This document shows positions 34,340-46,757 of a stretch of 64,000 nucleotides of DNA, piece by piece. The notes beneath the pieces were generated by a model. That model was not told the DNA's origin, searched no databases, and was given only the letters and a program-made list of their open reading frames with translations. A program made the position numbers and the translations under genes. The stretch is from Rapana venosa (taxonomy: Eukaryota; Mollusca; Gastropoda; Neogastropoda; Muricidae). The number at the start of each line of letters is the position of its first letter. Position 1 is the first letter of the stretch. Location of the stretch: positions 211,166 to 275,165 of the forward strand of contig CM054157.1 of assembly GCA_028751875.1 (NCBI GenBank). Direction: 5' to 3'.

Positions 34340-34610
34340 AACACACACATATAAACACAGACACACATACACACACACAGACACATACACACACCTACAT
34401 ACACATGCACACACACATCCACACACATACACACATACAAACAGACACATACACATACAGACACATACACACACATACACACACACATGTCCACACATGC
34501 ACACACATACACACATATACACACATATACACACATACACACATCCGTACACACATACACACACATACACACATACACAAAAAGACACACACATACACAC
34601 ACACACACTT
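34340..34610. repeat. (CA/TACA)n compound repeat
   Basis: Interrupted CA repeat with regular 'acacatac' phrasing. Confidence 0.9.
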
Positions 34611-34893
34611 TTAGGAACAGTAAACGAAAATCAGAAGAAGAGCAATGAAAAAACCCTCAAGAAAAGCTTTGAAGGGGAAAAAAATACAAAGAGAAAAGTG
34701 GAAACAGAGTTCGTAATCAAAAACATGTAACAGGAAAAATCGAATACAGGGAAAAAAAGAAAAAAAGAAAGAAGGGTTGAAAAAAAAGGAAAGGAATAAA
34801 AAAGAAAGATAAAAGAACGAAAAGGAAAGAAAAACCCAGAATAGAAGGAAGAGAGACAGACAGAAACAAAGAGAGAGAGAGAGGGAGAGAATG

Positions 34894-35050
<157 letters not shown>

Positions 35051-35344
35051 CACAGACAGACAGACAGATAGGTAAAGAGAAAGGCACACACAGAGAAAAA
35101 GAGAGAGAGAGAGAGACAAAGATAGAGAGACACCCAGTCAGACAGGCAGAGAAAGACAGAGACAAGAAAACACAACGCTACACAGAGCATACAAGGCACC
35201 CCCCCCCCCCCACACACACACACAGAGCAAAACAGCCTAAGATGCTCCTGTGCGATTATCATCGTCACTATGTCATGCACCGCCATCGCTGACTGATTCT
35301 GATGTAAAATACTGCTGAGCTATAGGGGTCCCCTTTGCAAGCGA

Positions 35345-35422
35345 CAGTCACTTCCTGTGGCCGGAAATTGGAAAACAACTCATGACCTGATGACTCGCGT
35401 GATCAACCTGGCTTCCTGTCTG
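35345..35422 (+). repeat. Dispersed motif-rich block, copy A
   Basis: Shares cagt.acttcc, ccggaaattg, aaaaca, gactc and a terminal cttcc.gtct with 39321-39390 and 43291-43360. This copy has about 8 bp extra in the middle and is the most diverged. Its role is unknown. Confidence 0.6.
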
Positions 35423-35478
35423 TCTCTCTAGTTTTCTGTCTGTCTCTGCATTGCTCTCTGTCTCCCTGTACATACATA

Positions 35479-35494
35479 CATACATATCTATCTA

Positions 35495-35557
<63 letters not shown>

Positions 35558-35705
35558 GTGTGCGCGCGCGCGCGCGCGCGCGTGCGTATGTGTGTGTGCG
35601 CGCGTGCGCGCGTGCGTGCATATGTGTGTGTGCGCGCGTGCATGCGTGCGTGCATATGTGTGTGTGTGTGTGCGCGCGCGCGCGCGTGCGCGTGTGTGTG
35701 TGTTT
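35479..35705. repeat. (TATC)n followed by (GC)n/(GT)n
   Basis: (TCTA)n to about 35557, then alternating purine-pyrimidine gcgc/gtgt to 35705. The latter is a potential Z-DNA-forming stretch. Confidence 0.9.
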
Positions 35706-36496
35706 AAGAATGTATGAATGAATGAACAATTTTAATTGAGGGAAAAGAATAAGCACAGTGTGGCTTTTTTCAACAGCCCTCAGTAAAGATAGGTAACTCA
35801 ATCAACCAATCTGGAAATTCTGTGCTGGAGTTCCCTGTCTTTGTTTCTGCCATGTTCCCTTTCTTCCTATCACTTTATTCTTGTCTATTTTCTGCCTTTT
35901 TGGTCCACTCTCCTGCCTCCTTGGTCCATTCTCCTGCCTTTTCTCCATAATGGCTTCAAATATAACAATTCTCTCCCATGCCAAAGTCCGATGCGCTGGG
36001 ACTGATTTGTCAGGCGCTTAACGGCAGCGCGACGCATTTTGGCTCATATAACAGACCGCAATGAGTTGCTGTCCGAGTGCTGGCGGAAGAGGAACCAATC
36101 ATCCTCTAAAGCAACTGAACAATCAACGCATCAAGAACTTCGGAAAAATGACAGGCACATCAATAAACAAAGAGGAAAAGGAGAGACAGTCACATACACA
36201 AACAAATACCAAAGAAGAGAAGAAAACGTGAATACTTTGTTAACGAGGGAAGAAAACAATTAGCACAAGCCGCTTTTTACATCTTGTTCTGAAGCAACAA
36301 AGAAATAATGAAATAAATGAAAATCAGACATCAGACAGACAGACAGACAGAGACAGAGATTGGGTGTGTGTGTCTGCTTTGGGTTGGTGGAGGAGGAGAG
36401 ACAGAGAGGAAAGGACGACCGTGACTTTCCCCACGTGTCTCACTACAGCAGTCATTGTGTTCCCCAGCTGTGGGTCCATCCCTGTGTGCCAGCATT
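35706..36496. other. Unique-looking sequence without recognised gene
   Basis: Normal complexity. The longest frames (36039-36263 plus, 35802-35984 minus) are short and have no recognised motif. A CAGA run lies near 36330-36355. Confidence 0.4.
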
Positions 36497-36745
36497 GTCC
36501 CCAGTCTCTAGACTCTGAGTGGTGGTCTGCATGCTAGACTTTCGGATAATATGATAAACCGAAGTTCCGTGTGCAACAGGCATTCAGTACACGTAAAAGG
36601 ACCCACGGCAACGAGAGAGTTGTCCCTAGCGCCATTCTGATTAAAATAAAGCCGAGCTAATAGGGAAACTTGCACACAATTAAAAAAGAAAGGGTGGTGC
36701 TGACGCACTCTCCCCGGGTAGAGAAGCCCGAATTTCACGCAGAGA
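36497..36745 (+). mobile_element. SINE family A fragment (copy 2)
   Basis: Covers the middle and 3' part of the family: gataaaccgaag at 36551, acccacggcaacgagagag at about 36601, and the 3' segment ctccccgggtagag...cccgaatttcac at about 36710-36740. The tRNA-like head is missing. Matches the reverse complement of 49205-49480. Confidence 0.8.
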
Positions 36746-37030
36746 AATCAGCCGTTGCTGAAAGTGGTATTCAATTCAATTCTGGTCTGTAATTCTGCAT
36801 TTGTTATCGGCACTGTACTGTATACTTTTTTCTACAGCCTTCATCAACTCTTTCCTTCCATCCGATCTCCTTCCTGCCCCCCCTCTCTCTCCCCATCCCT
36901 CCCTCCCAACCTCTCCTCATTATCCCAATGTTGTGGCAAGTCCCTGTACAAACCCTGTCTGTGCAATTAGCTCATTCTAAGCATGCCACACAGTCTTGCA
37001 TCATTCTGTTACACACAAGGCAAAGGAAAA

Positions 37031-37031
37031 C

Positions 37032-37068
<37 letters not shown>

Positions 37069-37090
37069 CACACACCACACACACACACAA
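37031..37090. repeat. (CA)n microsatellite
   Basis: CA run with two aacaca interruptions. Confidence 0.9.
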
Positions 37091-37654
37091 TGACACACAT
37101 TTAAAGTGTCTTTATCTCTTGCATTATATCGCTTGTTGTTTTAGGCCTAAATCAGAATAAACGTTTCGCATTCGCATTCTGCTTATGTCTTTTCTTGAAA
37201 AAATGTCTTCGATTTGTTTCTTCTTTAAGGTGATGGCTTGAGGAAGAAAAGCCAATGTGGTACTCATTCACTGTATCATCTGGAAATAAACTGGATTTTG
37301 ACTTTACTTGACTTACACACACACGCGCGCGCGCACGCACGCACAAATGCACACACACATACTGTGCGCGTGCACTTATGTGCGAGGACACATGCACGCA
37401 CATACATAAACACATACACATATCGCCACATGTCACAAGTGATCAGCCTTCCCTTTCCGTAGGTCTGTTCGTTTTGACAGTCTCTCGCTGTCTGTCTGTC
37501 TCTGTAGTCTTTCTCGTTTTCTGTTTCTGTCTTTTTCTCTCCACGGCTCTGTCTCTCAGTCTATCTCCCTCAATCCATCTTTCGTATTTCCTTCTAGGTG
37601 TTTCCCTCTGTCTGTCTGTTGCCGGCACAGCTGTTTTACTCTGGGTCAACTCCA

Positions 37655-37947
37655 GGGGACGGGATAGCTCAGTGGTCAGAGCACACTCGCTTTCCCCCAG
37701 CCAAGTTAAGCAGCGTCGAGCGTGGTTACCAGTTGGATGGGTGACCGTTTGCGCGCCTTGGCTTCAGTACAGTTCACCCAGCTGTAAATGGGTACCTGCC
37801 CTCTTTAGGGTCAGGGAAGGTAAAGCAGCGAGGGAGAGGAGATGGGCGCCGCCCTCAATATGCTGGCCCTAGAGAAGTGAGGTCTCTGACGCCTCGCTCC
37901 CCTACGACCTTATAGGTTATGGGACTCCTTTACCTTTACCCTTTTTA
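37655..37947 (+). mobile_element. SINE with tRNA-like head and 5S-rRNA-like promoter block
   Basis: The first 40 bp look like the 5' half of a tRNA: ggggac, then tagctcagtgg (A box, 37665-37675) and tcagagcac. From 37701 to 37750 the sequence follows the internal control region of 5S rRNA: agttaagcagcgtcgagcgt (box A-like), ggttacc (intermediate element) and agttggatgggtgaccg (box C-like). The body contains cccagctgtaaatgggtacc, a phrase I associate with molluscan SINEs. The 3' end is a tttacc-type short repeat. No coding capacity, so it would need a partner LINE. The source family name is not known to me. Confidence 0.7.
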
Positions 37948-38263
37948 CAACTCCCCCTAGTCCTGCTTTCCAGGCCCTCAAGCCGCTGTTCCCTTCTCTC
38001 CACACGCCCTGTCCTTGTCGCTACTGCAGAAGGATGGCAGTCACCCCAACAACAGCCTGCTGGTGGGAGGAAGTCCATCAGCCTCACCACAGCAGCTGAC
38101 GTCTTCCCCTCACACTAGCCGGGAGGAACACAGGCACAGACACAGAGCTTCATGCAGGCACGCATCAATGTGCACACAGTCATATCCTTCCCCCCAAATG
38201 CTTGATGTATACAAGCATGCACAACACAGAGAGACAGACACACAGTCCTCTCCGTCACAAAGA

Positions 38264-38267
38264 GAGC

Positions 38268-38324
<57 letters not shown>
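38264..38324. repeat. (GA)n microsatellite
   Basis: GA run with few interruptions, followed by four gatt units. Confidence 0.9.
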
Positions 38325-38328
<4 letters not shown>

Positions 38329-38952
38329 ATTGATTGATCATCTTTGTTCCCTAGGGATACAGATAAGTAATGACATTTTTTTCCATCCGGCCCTTGCCCT
38401 GAGAAGAGATTATACTTAATACTTTCAAGTAAACGTCAAACAACAAAATAAAAAAATAATGATAACTAAAAAAAAGAAAAGACAAGAGAGTACCAAAACA
38501 AAGAATGATACGCCGGAATAAAGATGTTCAGTCTAGTCTTAAACCTGTCCTTGTAAACACACATATATCAAAACAATCAATGGATATGAAAATCAATACA
38601 ACATCAGGGAAAACAAACAAACAAACAGCAAAATGCAGGCAAACTCCGGAAGCGAGCAGGCAAGAAGGGACAGAGACAGACAAAGAATGAACCAATAGTG
38701 AAAGAGTGAAACCTCCAGTCTACTCACACTACCACGTAGGAAACCAACCAACCAACCAATCAGCCAGCCAACCAACCTATCAATCCATCCACTCACCCAC
38801 CCACCCAACACAAATGCAGATGACCACCTCCCAAAAAGAGGAACAATACAAACACATACATAATATATAATCATACACGTAGACAAATACAAACACCTCC
38901 TAGAAGAAGAAGAAGACCACAATAAGCAAACAGTTAAAAGAAAAAGAAACAC

Positions 38953-38954
38953 AC

Positions 38955-38992
<38 letters not shown>

Positions 38993-39023
38993 ACACACAC
39001 ACACACAACACACACACACACAC
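38953..39023. repeat. (CA)n microsatellite
   Basis: CA run with two aaca/acca interruptions. A short (GT)n run also lies at 39221-39249. Confidence 0.9.
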
Positions 39024-39217
39024 TTAACTACCCACTAACTAAACAAATAACTTCTCCCCAGAGCAGGCAATCTTCATCCAGATTTTTCCTGTTTTCCTTT
39101 CTCATTCAATGCATGCGACTCCCTGAAGACGGAACTCGGCTGCCTTAGGAGTGGGCCAAAGCAGTCGCGTTACCAAAAGCCTCGTGACTGGGATGTCTAG
39201 CGGCGGAAGGGCAGAAG

Positions 39218-39250
<33 letters not shown>

Positions 39251-39320
39251 ACATGGAACAGAGGTCAACGCCAGCTAAACACAACACCACGCGGAGCCAG
39301 CCACATCGCCCAGCACACCA

Positions 39321-39390
39321 CAGTGACTTCCCCTGACCGGAAATTGCAAAACAAATCTTAACTCACGAGGTCACCTGCACTTCCAGTCTG
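39321..39390 (+). repeat. Dispersed motif-rich block, copy B
   Basis: A 70-bp block with about 86% identity by eye to 43291-43360: cagtgacttcccctgaccgg, aaattgcaaaacaaatctt, actcacgaggtcacc, gcacttccagtct. It ends just before the 24-bp minisatellite. Confidence 0.75.
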
Positions 39391-39394
39391 AAAA

Positions 39395-41165
39395 CGGGAG
39401 AATAGGAGAATGGGAGACAGGAAGAATAGGAGAATAGGAGACAGAGAGAATAGGAGAATGGGAGACAGGAAGATTAGGAGAATAGGAGACAGGGAGAATA
39501 GGAGAATGGGAGACAGGGAGAATAGGAGAATAGGAGACAGGGAGAATAGGAGAATGGGAGACAGGAAGAATAGGAGAATAGGAGACAGGGAGAATAGGAG
39601 ACAGGGAGAATAGGAGAATAGGAGACAGGAAGAATAGGAGAATAGGAGACAGGGAGAATAGGAGAATAGGAGACAGGGAGAATAGGAGAATAGGAGACAG
39701 GGAGAATAGGAGAATAGGAGACAGGGAGAATAGGAGAATAGGAGACAGGGAGAATAGGAGAATAGGAGACAAGGAGAATAGGAGAATGGGAGACAGGAAG
39801 AATAGGAGAATAGGAGACAGGGAGAATAGGAGAATAGAGACAGGGAGAATAGGAGAATAGGAGACAGGGAGAATAGGAGAATGGGAGACAGGAAGAGTAG
39901 GAGACAGGGAGAATAGGAGAAGGGAGAATAGGAGAATGGGAGACAGGAAGAATAGGAGAATAGGAGACAGGGAGAATAGGAGAAGGGGAAAGACAGGAAG
40001 AGTAGGAGACAGGGAGAAAAAGGAGAATGGGAGACAGGAAGAGTAGGAGACAGGGAGAATAGGAGAAGGGGAGAATAAGAGAATGGGAGACAGGGAGAAT
40101 AGGAGAATAGGAGACAGGGAGAATGGGAGAATAGGAGACAGGAAGAGTAGGAGACAGGGAAAAAGGAGAATGGGAGACGGGAAAATAGGGGAATAGAGAC
40201 AGGGAGAATAGGAGAATAGGAGACAGGGAGAATAGGAAATAGGAGACAGGGAGAATAGGAGAATGGGAGACAGGAAGAATAGGAGAATAGGAGACAGGGA
40301 GAATAGGAGAATAGGAGACAGGGAGAATAGGAGAATAGGAGACAGGGAGAATAGGAGAAGGGGAGACAGGAAGAGTAGGAGACAGGGAGAATAGGAGAAT
40401 GGGAGAAATAGGAGAATGGAGACAGGAAGAATAGAAAAATAGGAGACAGGGAGAATAGGAGAATGGGAGACAGGAAGAGTAGGAGACAGGGAGAATGGGA
40501 GAATGGGAGACAGGAAGAGTAGGAGACAGGGAGAATAGGAGAATGGGAGAATAAGAGAATGGGAGACAGGAGAATAGGAGAATAGGAGACAGGGAGAAAG
40601 GAAAAATAGGAGACAGGAAGAGTAGGAGACAGGGAGAATGGGAGAATGGGAGACAGGAAGAGTAGGAACAGGGAGAATAGGAGAATGGGAGAATAAGAGA
40701 ATGGGAGACAGGGAGAATAGGAGAATGGGAAGACAGGAAGAATGGGAGAATGGGAGACAGGGAGAATGGGAGACGGGGAGAATAGGAGAATGGGAGAATA
40801 GGAGAATGGGAGACAGAGAGAATGGGAAAGAATGGAAGACAGGGAGAATAGGAGAATGGGAGACAGGAAGAATAGGAGAATAGGAGACAGGGAGAATAGG
40901 AGAATGGGAGACAGGAAGAATAGGAGAATGGGAGACGGGAAGAATAGGAGAATGGGAGACAGGGAGAATAGGAGAATGGGAGACAGAGAGAATAGGAGAA
41001 TGGAATACAGGGAGAATAGGAGAATGGGAGACAGGGAGAATAGGAGAATGGAAGACAGGGAGAATAGGAGAATGGAAGACAGAGAGAATAGGAGAATGGA
41101 AGACAGGGAGAATGGGAGTCAGGGAGAATAGGAGAATGGAAGACAGGGAGAATAGGAGAATGGAG
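39395..41165. repeat. 24-bp minisatellite
   Basis: About 73 copies of a 24-bp unit (ggagacagggagaataggag plus aata/aatg), with scattered deletions. Because 24 is a multiple of 3, frames stay open for up to 133 codons on both strands (MGDRENRR-type repeats). This is a by-product, not a gene. Confidence 0.95.
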
Positions 41166-41460
41166 AGAGCAAAGGCAAGGACCTCTGGCAGCGGCCGACT
41201 TCCTCCACTGTGTGTACCAGTGTCACCTGCTTTCTGTCTGCAGTATGAGAGCTGTCGGCTTCTCTTTGTGCCTCTGTATCATCATAGTTGACATTCTTAC
41301 CCTCCTTTCTCTCACATGTACACACACAAGCGCGTGCGCATACAAGCACGCGCGTATGCATGTATGCACACACGCGCGCACACGCACATACACACTTTTT
41401 GTGCATGTATTCCATTACTTGCATCAATGCCTCACACACTGAGAGAGAGTTTCACATGTC

Positions 41461-41496
<36 letters not shown>

Positions 41497-43290
41497 GGCC
41501 AGACATCTTTGCCAAGGACAGTGTATTAACACAGCAATATGTCAAAACAGAAACTGGCTTCAGATTGTCTTTCTGGCTTTTTTCCTTTGCATAATACATA
41601 GCATGAGGCACGCTCTCTCTCTCCCCTTCCCCCCTCTCTCTCTATCTGTATAATTATATGGGCATTATATAATATGTGTATGAGTGTGTGTGTGTATGTG
41701 TGTGCGCGCGCGCGCGCGTGTGTGGCGTGCATACGTATGTAAGGACAGACCCCAATAGATAGAGGGTTAAAGAGAGACAGAGCAAGACAGAGACAGTCAT
41801 AGACAGAGATAAGATGAGAGAGAGACTGACAGACAGATAGGCAGACAGTGAGAGACAGACAGGGACAGACTGACAGACAGCAAAAAGGGAGGGGTGGGGG
41901 CTACAATGTGGACTAAGCTTTCCACTGTGATTTCAGGTCGATGATCAAACTCTGAGAAAAAACCCAGATCAAACCAACAGGATAAAAACACAGATGTAGA
42001 CAAACCAATTAAAGACAGATACAAGAAACCCCGCAGGTGAAGAAAAAGACAGAAAGAACGAAAGAAAGAGAGAAAGAAAGAAAAAAACTGAAGTCAAGAA
42101 AAGACAGGCATTAAGAAAGGCAGAAACACAGAGAAAGGAGAAAACTGTAATATAAAGAGGACTGAAAGAAAGAAAGAGAGAAAGAAAGAAATGTGTACAG
42201 AAGAACTGGAGGAAAGCAAGACAGAAGAACAAACAAATAAAATCAGGAAACTGCGAAAAAGTAGATGTTTCCACGATATATCTATATGTTGTTGCAGTTC
42301 AGACAGACAGCCAGCCAGCCAGCCAGCTAGCCAGACATGCTTGCCAACGGTAGTGACACTGTCTGACGGCAACAGTAATCAGTAAAAGGATACACATATT
42401 GGGAAACAGCAATTACACGCACACACACACGAACACACGAACACAAGCACACGCACGTGCGGGCGTACATGAGTTATTATGCATACGGGTTTGCAATCAT
42501 TGATGTGAACGTCTTTTCCTACTGATTAGGCACATGTGTCTGTGCTCGTTGATTACAAAGAGAAAAACAATGCTGACAACGGCTCGTGGTCATCTGTCTC
42601 TGCTGCAGCATGAGCTACAGGAATCTGCTGACGCTGAAGACAGCTCCATCCTTCTGAGAGCTCAATAGTGTACCTAGTACACTGTGTTGTAAACGGCCTG
42701 TATCAGTTATAACTAAATAGTTCGGCGGAGGTCTCTGTACACTGAGCACATACAAATAACACGGGTTTCGTCTTCTCATGCATTTTTACAGAAGGATAGT
42801 TTCTTTTCTCAATGTCTATCTAAATTAGTGACAATTTATTTCCGATGCTCCAGTCCAAAAGCATACTGAAGCTGTTCTATACACGTTAAAGCTGACCAGT
42901 TCCACAGACTGACCCTGTCACACAGCTCGTCTGTTTCATGCTGGATTGCGCGACGGAGAGAAGGCAAGAAAGAAAAAAGCATGTCAGTTTGAAATTACCT
43001 ACCTCCAAATTACATATGATTATGCTATTACCGTAAACAAGAACAACAACAGTAACAACAACAACAACAATAGCAGCAACAACAGCAACAAGAGAACCAA
43101 CCCACCTACCCTCCAGGAACCCAACCAACTAACCAGTTAAACTAACCCCTCCCCCCTTCCCAAGCAGACCTGATATAACTCAGAACCCTACTGCTTTTCT
43201 TTTTCTGTTTAAGTGTATGCAACAAGAGATCGACCACAGCTGAACAGTACACTTCTGCTAGGCCATCAATATTTCTCCCCCTACGCATGA
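41166..43290. other. Non-coding interval with microsatellites
   Basis: Contains CA/CG repeats near 41315-41395, a CAGA run at 41462-41493, GT/GC at 41677-41722, GAAA-type tracts at 42050-42190 and a CAA-type run at 43041-43094. Between them are unique stretches (for example 42480-42900) with no recognised gene. Confidence 0.5.
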
Positions 43291-43360
43291 CAGTGACTTC
43301 ACCTGGCCGGAAATTGCAAAACAAATCTTGACTCACGTGATCGCCCGCACTTCCGGTCTA
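43291..43360 (+). repeat. Dispersed motif-rich block, copy C
   Basis: Best-preserved copy. It contains ggccggaaattg and gcacttccggtct, i.e. ETS-type GGAA cores in opposite orientations, and actcacgtgat with a CACGTG E-box between them. Regulatory function is inferred from motifs only. Confidence 0.7.
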
Positions 43361-44930
43361 GATGTGGGCAGAGATTTGAGGTGACAAAAAATGACTTTGA
43401 GTACCAGTTGACATTTTCTTCTTTTCCGGGGGGGGGGAGGGGGAGAAGGGGGGATGGGGGTAGGGGGGGGGGGGGCAGGGGACTTATCTCTTCAGTTTCC
43501 CCTGCCTTTTGTTGGGGGTTGAACTGTGTTTTCATGGCTCAGGCCCAAAGCGGTGTCAGTTCTTGATGCCAGCAGAACACCAAGGTCTAGGTAAAGTGTT
43601 GTTATGCTCTGAAATGTTGAAGCTGTTTTGAACCATAACAAACACTCAGCATGGCAGCCTGTACGCTCCAGACCCATGGAAGGAGAAGAAGTCAGAGTAT
43701 GGGTGCCTACATGTTGAGGAGCTGGAAAACAGTCAAAAAGGCAAAGTTCTGCCCCCGACTCCCAGGTGTGCTGAGTGCATCAGACAATTATACAATGTCA
43801 CTTACACACTTAGTCCCTCACTCTCCAAGTGTAGAAAGAAAGAAACAAGGACAGAAGTAGGATGTTGATAACATCATTACCAACAATCCACCACCACCAC
43901 ACCAACGACAACAACAACAACAACAAAAGGGGTAATAACTAGTGCACTGGTGTTTTGCAGTACCTCATCTGTCTAAAATCTGAACAGCTGCAGGATGGAT
44001 TCACGTCTGGAAACGGACATCTGCTACATGTAAGAAACAATGATGAACGTGACACTAGAATGAAAAACAAGAATGTTACAATATACATAACTCTTTATTA
44101 CCATCTAGTTATTATTCTTATGTATAGCACAATGACACATTGCTTGCTGTGGAGGTATATTCTAATAACGGTATACTGACCTGGGGATATGCACACAGCT
44201 TTACTCACACAGAGAGGGGGGGGGGGGGGGTAACAGAGACAGACAGACACGAGACAATGGGACCATAGGATGGAGAAAAAGAGCAACCATAAAAAACATA
44301 AAACACTGAAAGAGATAAAAACAAAATTACAAAACAAAATTAATGAAAGAGATAAAAGTAGACAAAATAGAGTGACAGAATAAAATGTGACAGCCAGACA
44401 GACACCCCCCCCCCCACACACACACACGCGCGCGCGTGTACACACACACACTTGCAGAAAAACAGACAGAGACCCATACAAGATGTTGAAAAAAGGTACA
44501 CGCCTTCTAAACCGTAAGTGCAACCATAAGTGTCTAAACCCAAAGTGTCATTGTACACTTAGGTTTCAAGCGGCTTGTGGCATCAGTTTCAAATCCTCCC
44601 TTCCAGACAGATAGATAGATCGTGTTCTATTTTGGATGGGGCTGAAACAGTCAGCTCACAGCCTCCAGCCAATCAGCACTCAGTTTGAAGTTTCAGGTCA
44701 CTTAATGCGTGCCGGCGTGTGCGCTTTGAATGCCAATGAAGCCTCGGGGCACACAGCTTTCTCTTTGGTGGGGTGTGTGGACAGACACAGAGGGAAGTGA
44801 CCACGTCCTCCACCCACACCGCTGCACTGTCCACCAGACACTGATATGTTCCATCAGCCAAAGGCCTTCCCTCTGTAATCCTCTTCCTGATCAGTGCAAT
44901 CCTCTTGCATCAATTAATAACGTAATGTAG
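43361..44930. other. Non-coding interval
   Basis: G-run tract at 43426-43480, a CAA run near 43908-43926, a G-run near 44215-44230 and a C-run plus CA/CG repeat near 44405-44452. The plus-strand frame 43651-43860 (69 codons) shows no recognised motif and I cannot support it as a gene. Confidence 0.4.
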
Positions 44931-44944
44931 CATTATGTAATGTA

Positions 44945-44953
44945 GTGGGGTGT

Positions 44954-44996
<43 letters not shown>

Positions 44997-45019
44997 TGTG
45001 TGTGTGTGTGTGTGAGTGT

Positions 45020-45050
<31 letters not shown>

Positions 45051-45065
45051 AGCGTGCGCGCGCTT
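44945..45065. repeat. (GT)n microsatellite
   Basis: GT run with gagt interruptions, followed by gcgcgc. Confidence 0.95.
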
Positions 45066-45215
45066 GTTTGTGTGTGTGCTTGTGCATGCATGAGCGCAAA
45101 GCTGCTCACATCTAGGTTTTTATAGACATTTTGAGGGCTGTTTATGCATTTGCGTCCATTTATCTGTTTGATTACCCGAGTCTCATATTGCAAAGCTGCT
45201 GCCACTATCTCCAGA

Positions 45216-45267
45216 TAAACAACAACAACAACAACAACAACAAACAACAACAACAACAACAACAACA
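45216..45267. repeat. (CAA)n microsatellite
   Basis: About 16 CAA units with one interruption. Confidence 0.95.
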
Positions 45268-45379
45268 CATGCACGTCTCTTTACGCGTAGTGTCATTGCC
45301 AATGTCAAACCACAGGCCTACATTCAATGGAAGCCAGCTCTCACAGCTATGATCGTCTGCGAGTAGATGATCAATACTC

Positions 45380-45750
45380 GTGTATTCGTGTGTGTGTATG
45401 TATGCGTGCGTGCGTGCGTGCTTGCATGCGTGCGTGCGTGTGAGAGAGACTATGTATGCGTGGATGTGTGTGTGTGTGTATGTGTGTGTGCGTGTGCGTG
45501 TGCACGCACATATATGTGTATATGCAAAGGAGGGACAGACACATGGGAGAGAGAGAGGGAGAGAGAGAGGGAGAGAGAGGCAGACAGAGACAGAAATAGA
45601 CACAGAGACAGAGACAGAGAGAGACACACACACACACACAGACAGTGAGAGAAACAGAGAAAGAGAGAGACAGTCAGACAGACAGAGATAAGAAGCGAGA
45701 AAGAGAGAGAGAGCGCGCGCGCGTATGTGTGTGTGTGTGTGAGTAAAATC
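45380..45750. repeat. Compound GTGC / GAGA / CAGA repeats
   Basis: Successive tgcg, gtgt, gagag, cagaga and gcgc tracts. All frames here are repeat translations. Confidence 0.85.
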
Positions 45751-45964
45751 TTGTAGAGTTTTTCAGCAATCCCTCAACCGAAAACAATGCAAACAAACAT
45801 ACCCCCCCCCCCCTAGAAAAGAAAAAGAAAAGAAAAGAGAAACGAACTAAAAAAGCCAACACAGCCAACAAGGCCAAAGCTGGGAAACAGGTGTGAGTGG
45901 CTGGACTCTCGGCGACCTACTTGAAGACAGTACGCCCTCCTTCACTGTGACAGTGGGAGTGAAT

Positions 45965-46180
45965 GAATGAATGAATGAATGAATGGCTCTGATTCCCACC
46001 ACCTCTCTCTCTGATGGAGAGAGTGTGAATGTCTCTGATTCCCACCACCTCTCTCTCTGATGGAGAGAGTGTGAATGTCTCTGATTCCCACCACCTCTCT
46101 CTCTGCTTCTCTCTACGTCTGTCTGTCTGTCTGTCTGTCTGGCTGTCTGTCTGGCTGTCTGTCTGTCTGTCTGGCTGGCT
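45965..46180. repeat. Short tandem units: (AATG)n, 46-bp repeat, (CTGT)n
   Basis: An aatg run at 45961-45984, then 2.5 copies of a 46-bp unit (tctctgattcccaccacctc...), then CTGT/CTGG runs. Confidence 0.85.
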
Positions 46181-46324
46181 GGCTGGCTGGCAGGGTGGTG
46201 AGGTGGCTGACTCTGCACCAGTCACTGCCTATTGCGTGCGCGTGTGTGGATATATGACTGTGCGTACAAGTGCGTGCGCGCATGTGTATGTGTGTGTATG
46301 AATGTGCACATGTGTGTGTTTATT

Positions 46325-46540
46325 CATTTTATTAATTCATTTTATTTCTAAGACAACAGAATATGCACTCGTGTGCTATTTTACATCCAGTCCCCCGAGT
46401 ACATGCAGTTTTGTAAATTTTGTAATCCGTTCCCATCAGTACAAAGGGCCTACTTTTTGGAAAGGCGGAACAGGTTTTATCGCGCGTGCAATATGTTCTG
46501 CGTACGTTCGCACACGGAACCTTGCTTTACAGTCTCATCT
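46325..46540 (-). mobile_element. SINE family B fragment (copy 1)
   Basis: Reverse complement of the 52357-52560 sequence: acagaatatgcactcgtgtg, tttacatccagtcccc, ggcggaacaggttt, gaaccttgctttacagtctc. It ends at the shared core 'gagactgtaaa'. Confidence 0.75.
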
Positions 46541-46689
46541 GACGGGTGTGTATGTGTGCTTGTGAAAGCGTGCATGGTTGTTACACGCATGCGCGAGCGC
46601 GTGCTCTCTCTCTCTCACTGCACCATACACACAGTTTTGTATGTGTGCGTGTATGTGAGTGTGTGTGTATATGCGTGCGTGTGTTTTTG

Positions 46690-46705
46690 TATGCGTGCGC
46701 GTGTG

Positions 46706-46752
<47 letters not shown>
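46690..46752. repeat. (GT)n microsatellite
   Basis: About 25 GT units. Confidence 0.95.

Positions 46753-46757
<5 letters not shown>

Noticed and set aside
39371..41131. MGDRENRR-type repeat proteins
   Set aside because: The 24-bp repeat unit keeps all frames open by arithmetic. There is no start context, no unique sequence, and open frames exist on both strands.
43651..43860. Short plus-strand frame beginning MAACTLQTHGRRRS
   Set aside because: 69 codons without a recognised motif, homologue or flanking gene structure, so it is not distinguishable from chance.
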